Origin: Candidatus Omnitrophota bacterium
GTDB taxonomy: Bacteria > Omnitrophota > Gorgyraeia > B26-G9
Assembly: GCA_022013205.1 (NCBI GenBank)
Contig: JAKLQT010000271.1
Coordinates: 1 to 5,325 of the forward strand
DNA length: 5,325 nt
Reading direction: 5' to 3'
Within the stretch, counting starts at the first letter, position 1, and each line of letters opens with the position of its first letter. The translations under genes were made by a program, and so were the position numbers. The notes beneath the pieces are model-generated. The model was not told the DNA's origin. It saw only the letters and a list, made by a program, of their open reading frames with translations, and made no database searches. Shown here in pieces: positions 5,325-5,325 of the stretch.

Positions 5325-5325
5325 A

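Overview
The window reads as a stretch of chromosome from a moderately AT-rich, diderm (Gram-negative-type) bacterium. All recognisable genes lie on the minus strand, so transcription runs from high to low coordinates. In that order they are uvrA (nucleotide excision repair), then an exbB-exbD pair (inner-membrane proton-driven energiser), a small winged-helix protein of the DUF2582 type, and the first 39 codons of a cutA-like gene cut by the window edge. ExbB/ExbD implies an outer membrane. The non-coding style (degenerate heptamer array, structured repeats) reminds me of uncultivated lineages such as Omnitrophota, but that is an impression and not a placement.

Layout: 1-119 cutA (partial); 133-333 wHTH protein; 409-822 exbD; 840-1526 exbB, for which I choose a start 23 codons inside the longest frame because of a strong Shine-Dalgarno. 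A non-coding stretch of about 650 bp (1527-2180) follows. It holds a possible exb promoter, a 243-bp structured element (copy A) with its own target duplication, and a strict 7-bp-period degenerate array that ends just short of the uvrA stop. uvrA fills 2181-4991. Its probable promoter lies at 5037-5066, and a second structured element (copy B, 235 bp) occupies 5090-5324.

The most notable content is the pair of elements around uvrA. They share termini starting GTAAT, long terminal inverted repeats and a strongly conserved core. The core folds into a 24-bp helix closing a three-way junction, and the outer part of that helix and the inner hairpin differ in sequence between copies while pairing is kept (compensatory change). 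Copy A is flanked by an 8-9 bp direct repeat. GTAA ends plus 8-bp duplications fit a non-autonomous relative of the IS66 family, but the conserved fold suggests selection on a single-stranded RNA or DNA structure. I do not recognise the element as a described family.

The exbB-exbD-wHTH-cutA genes are closely spaced (17, 75 and 13 bp gaps) and probably form one operon. uvrA has its own promoter and looks independent.
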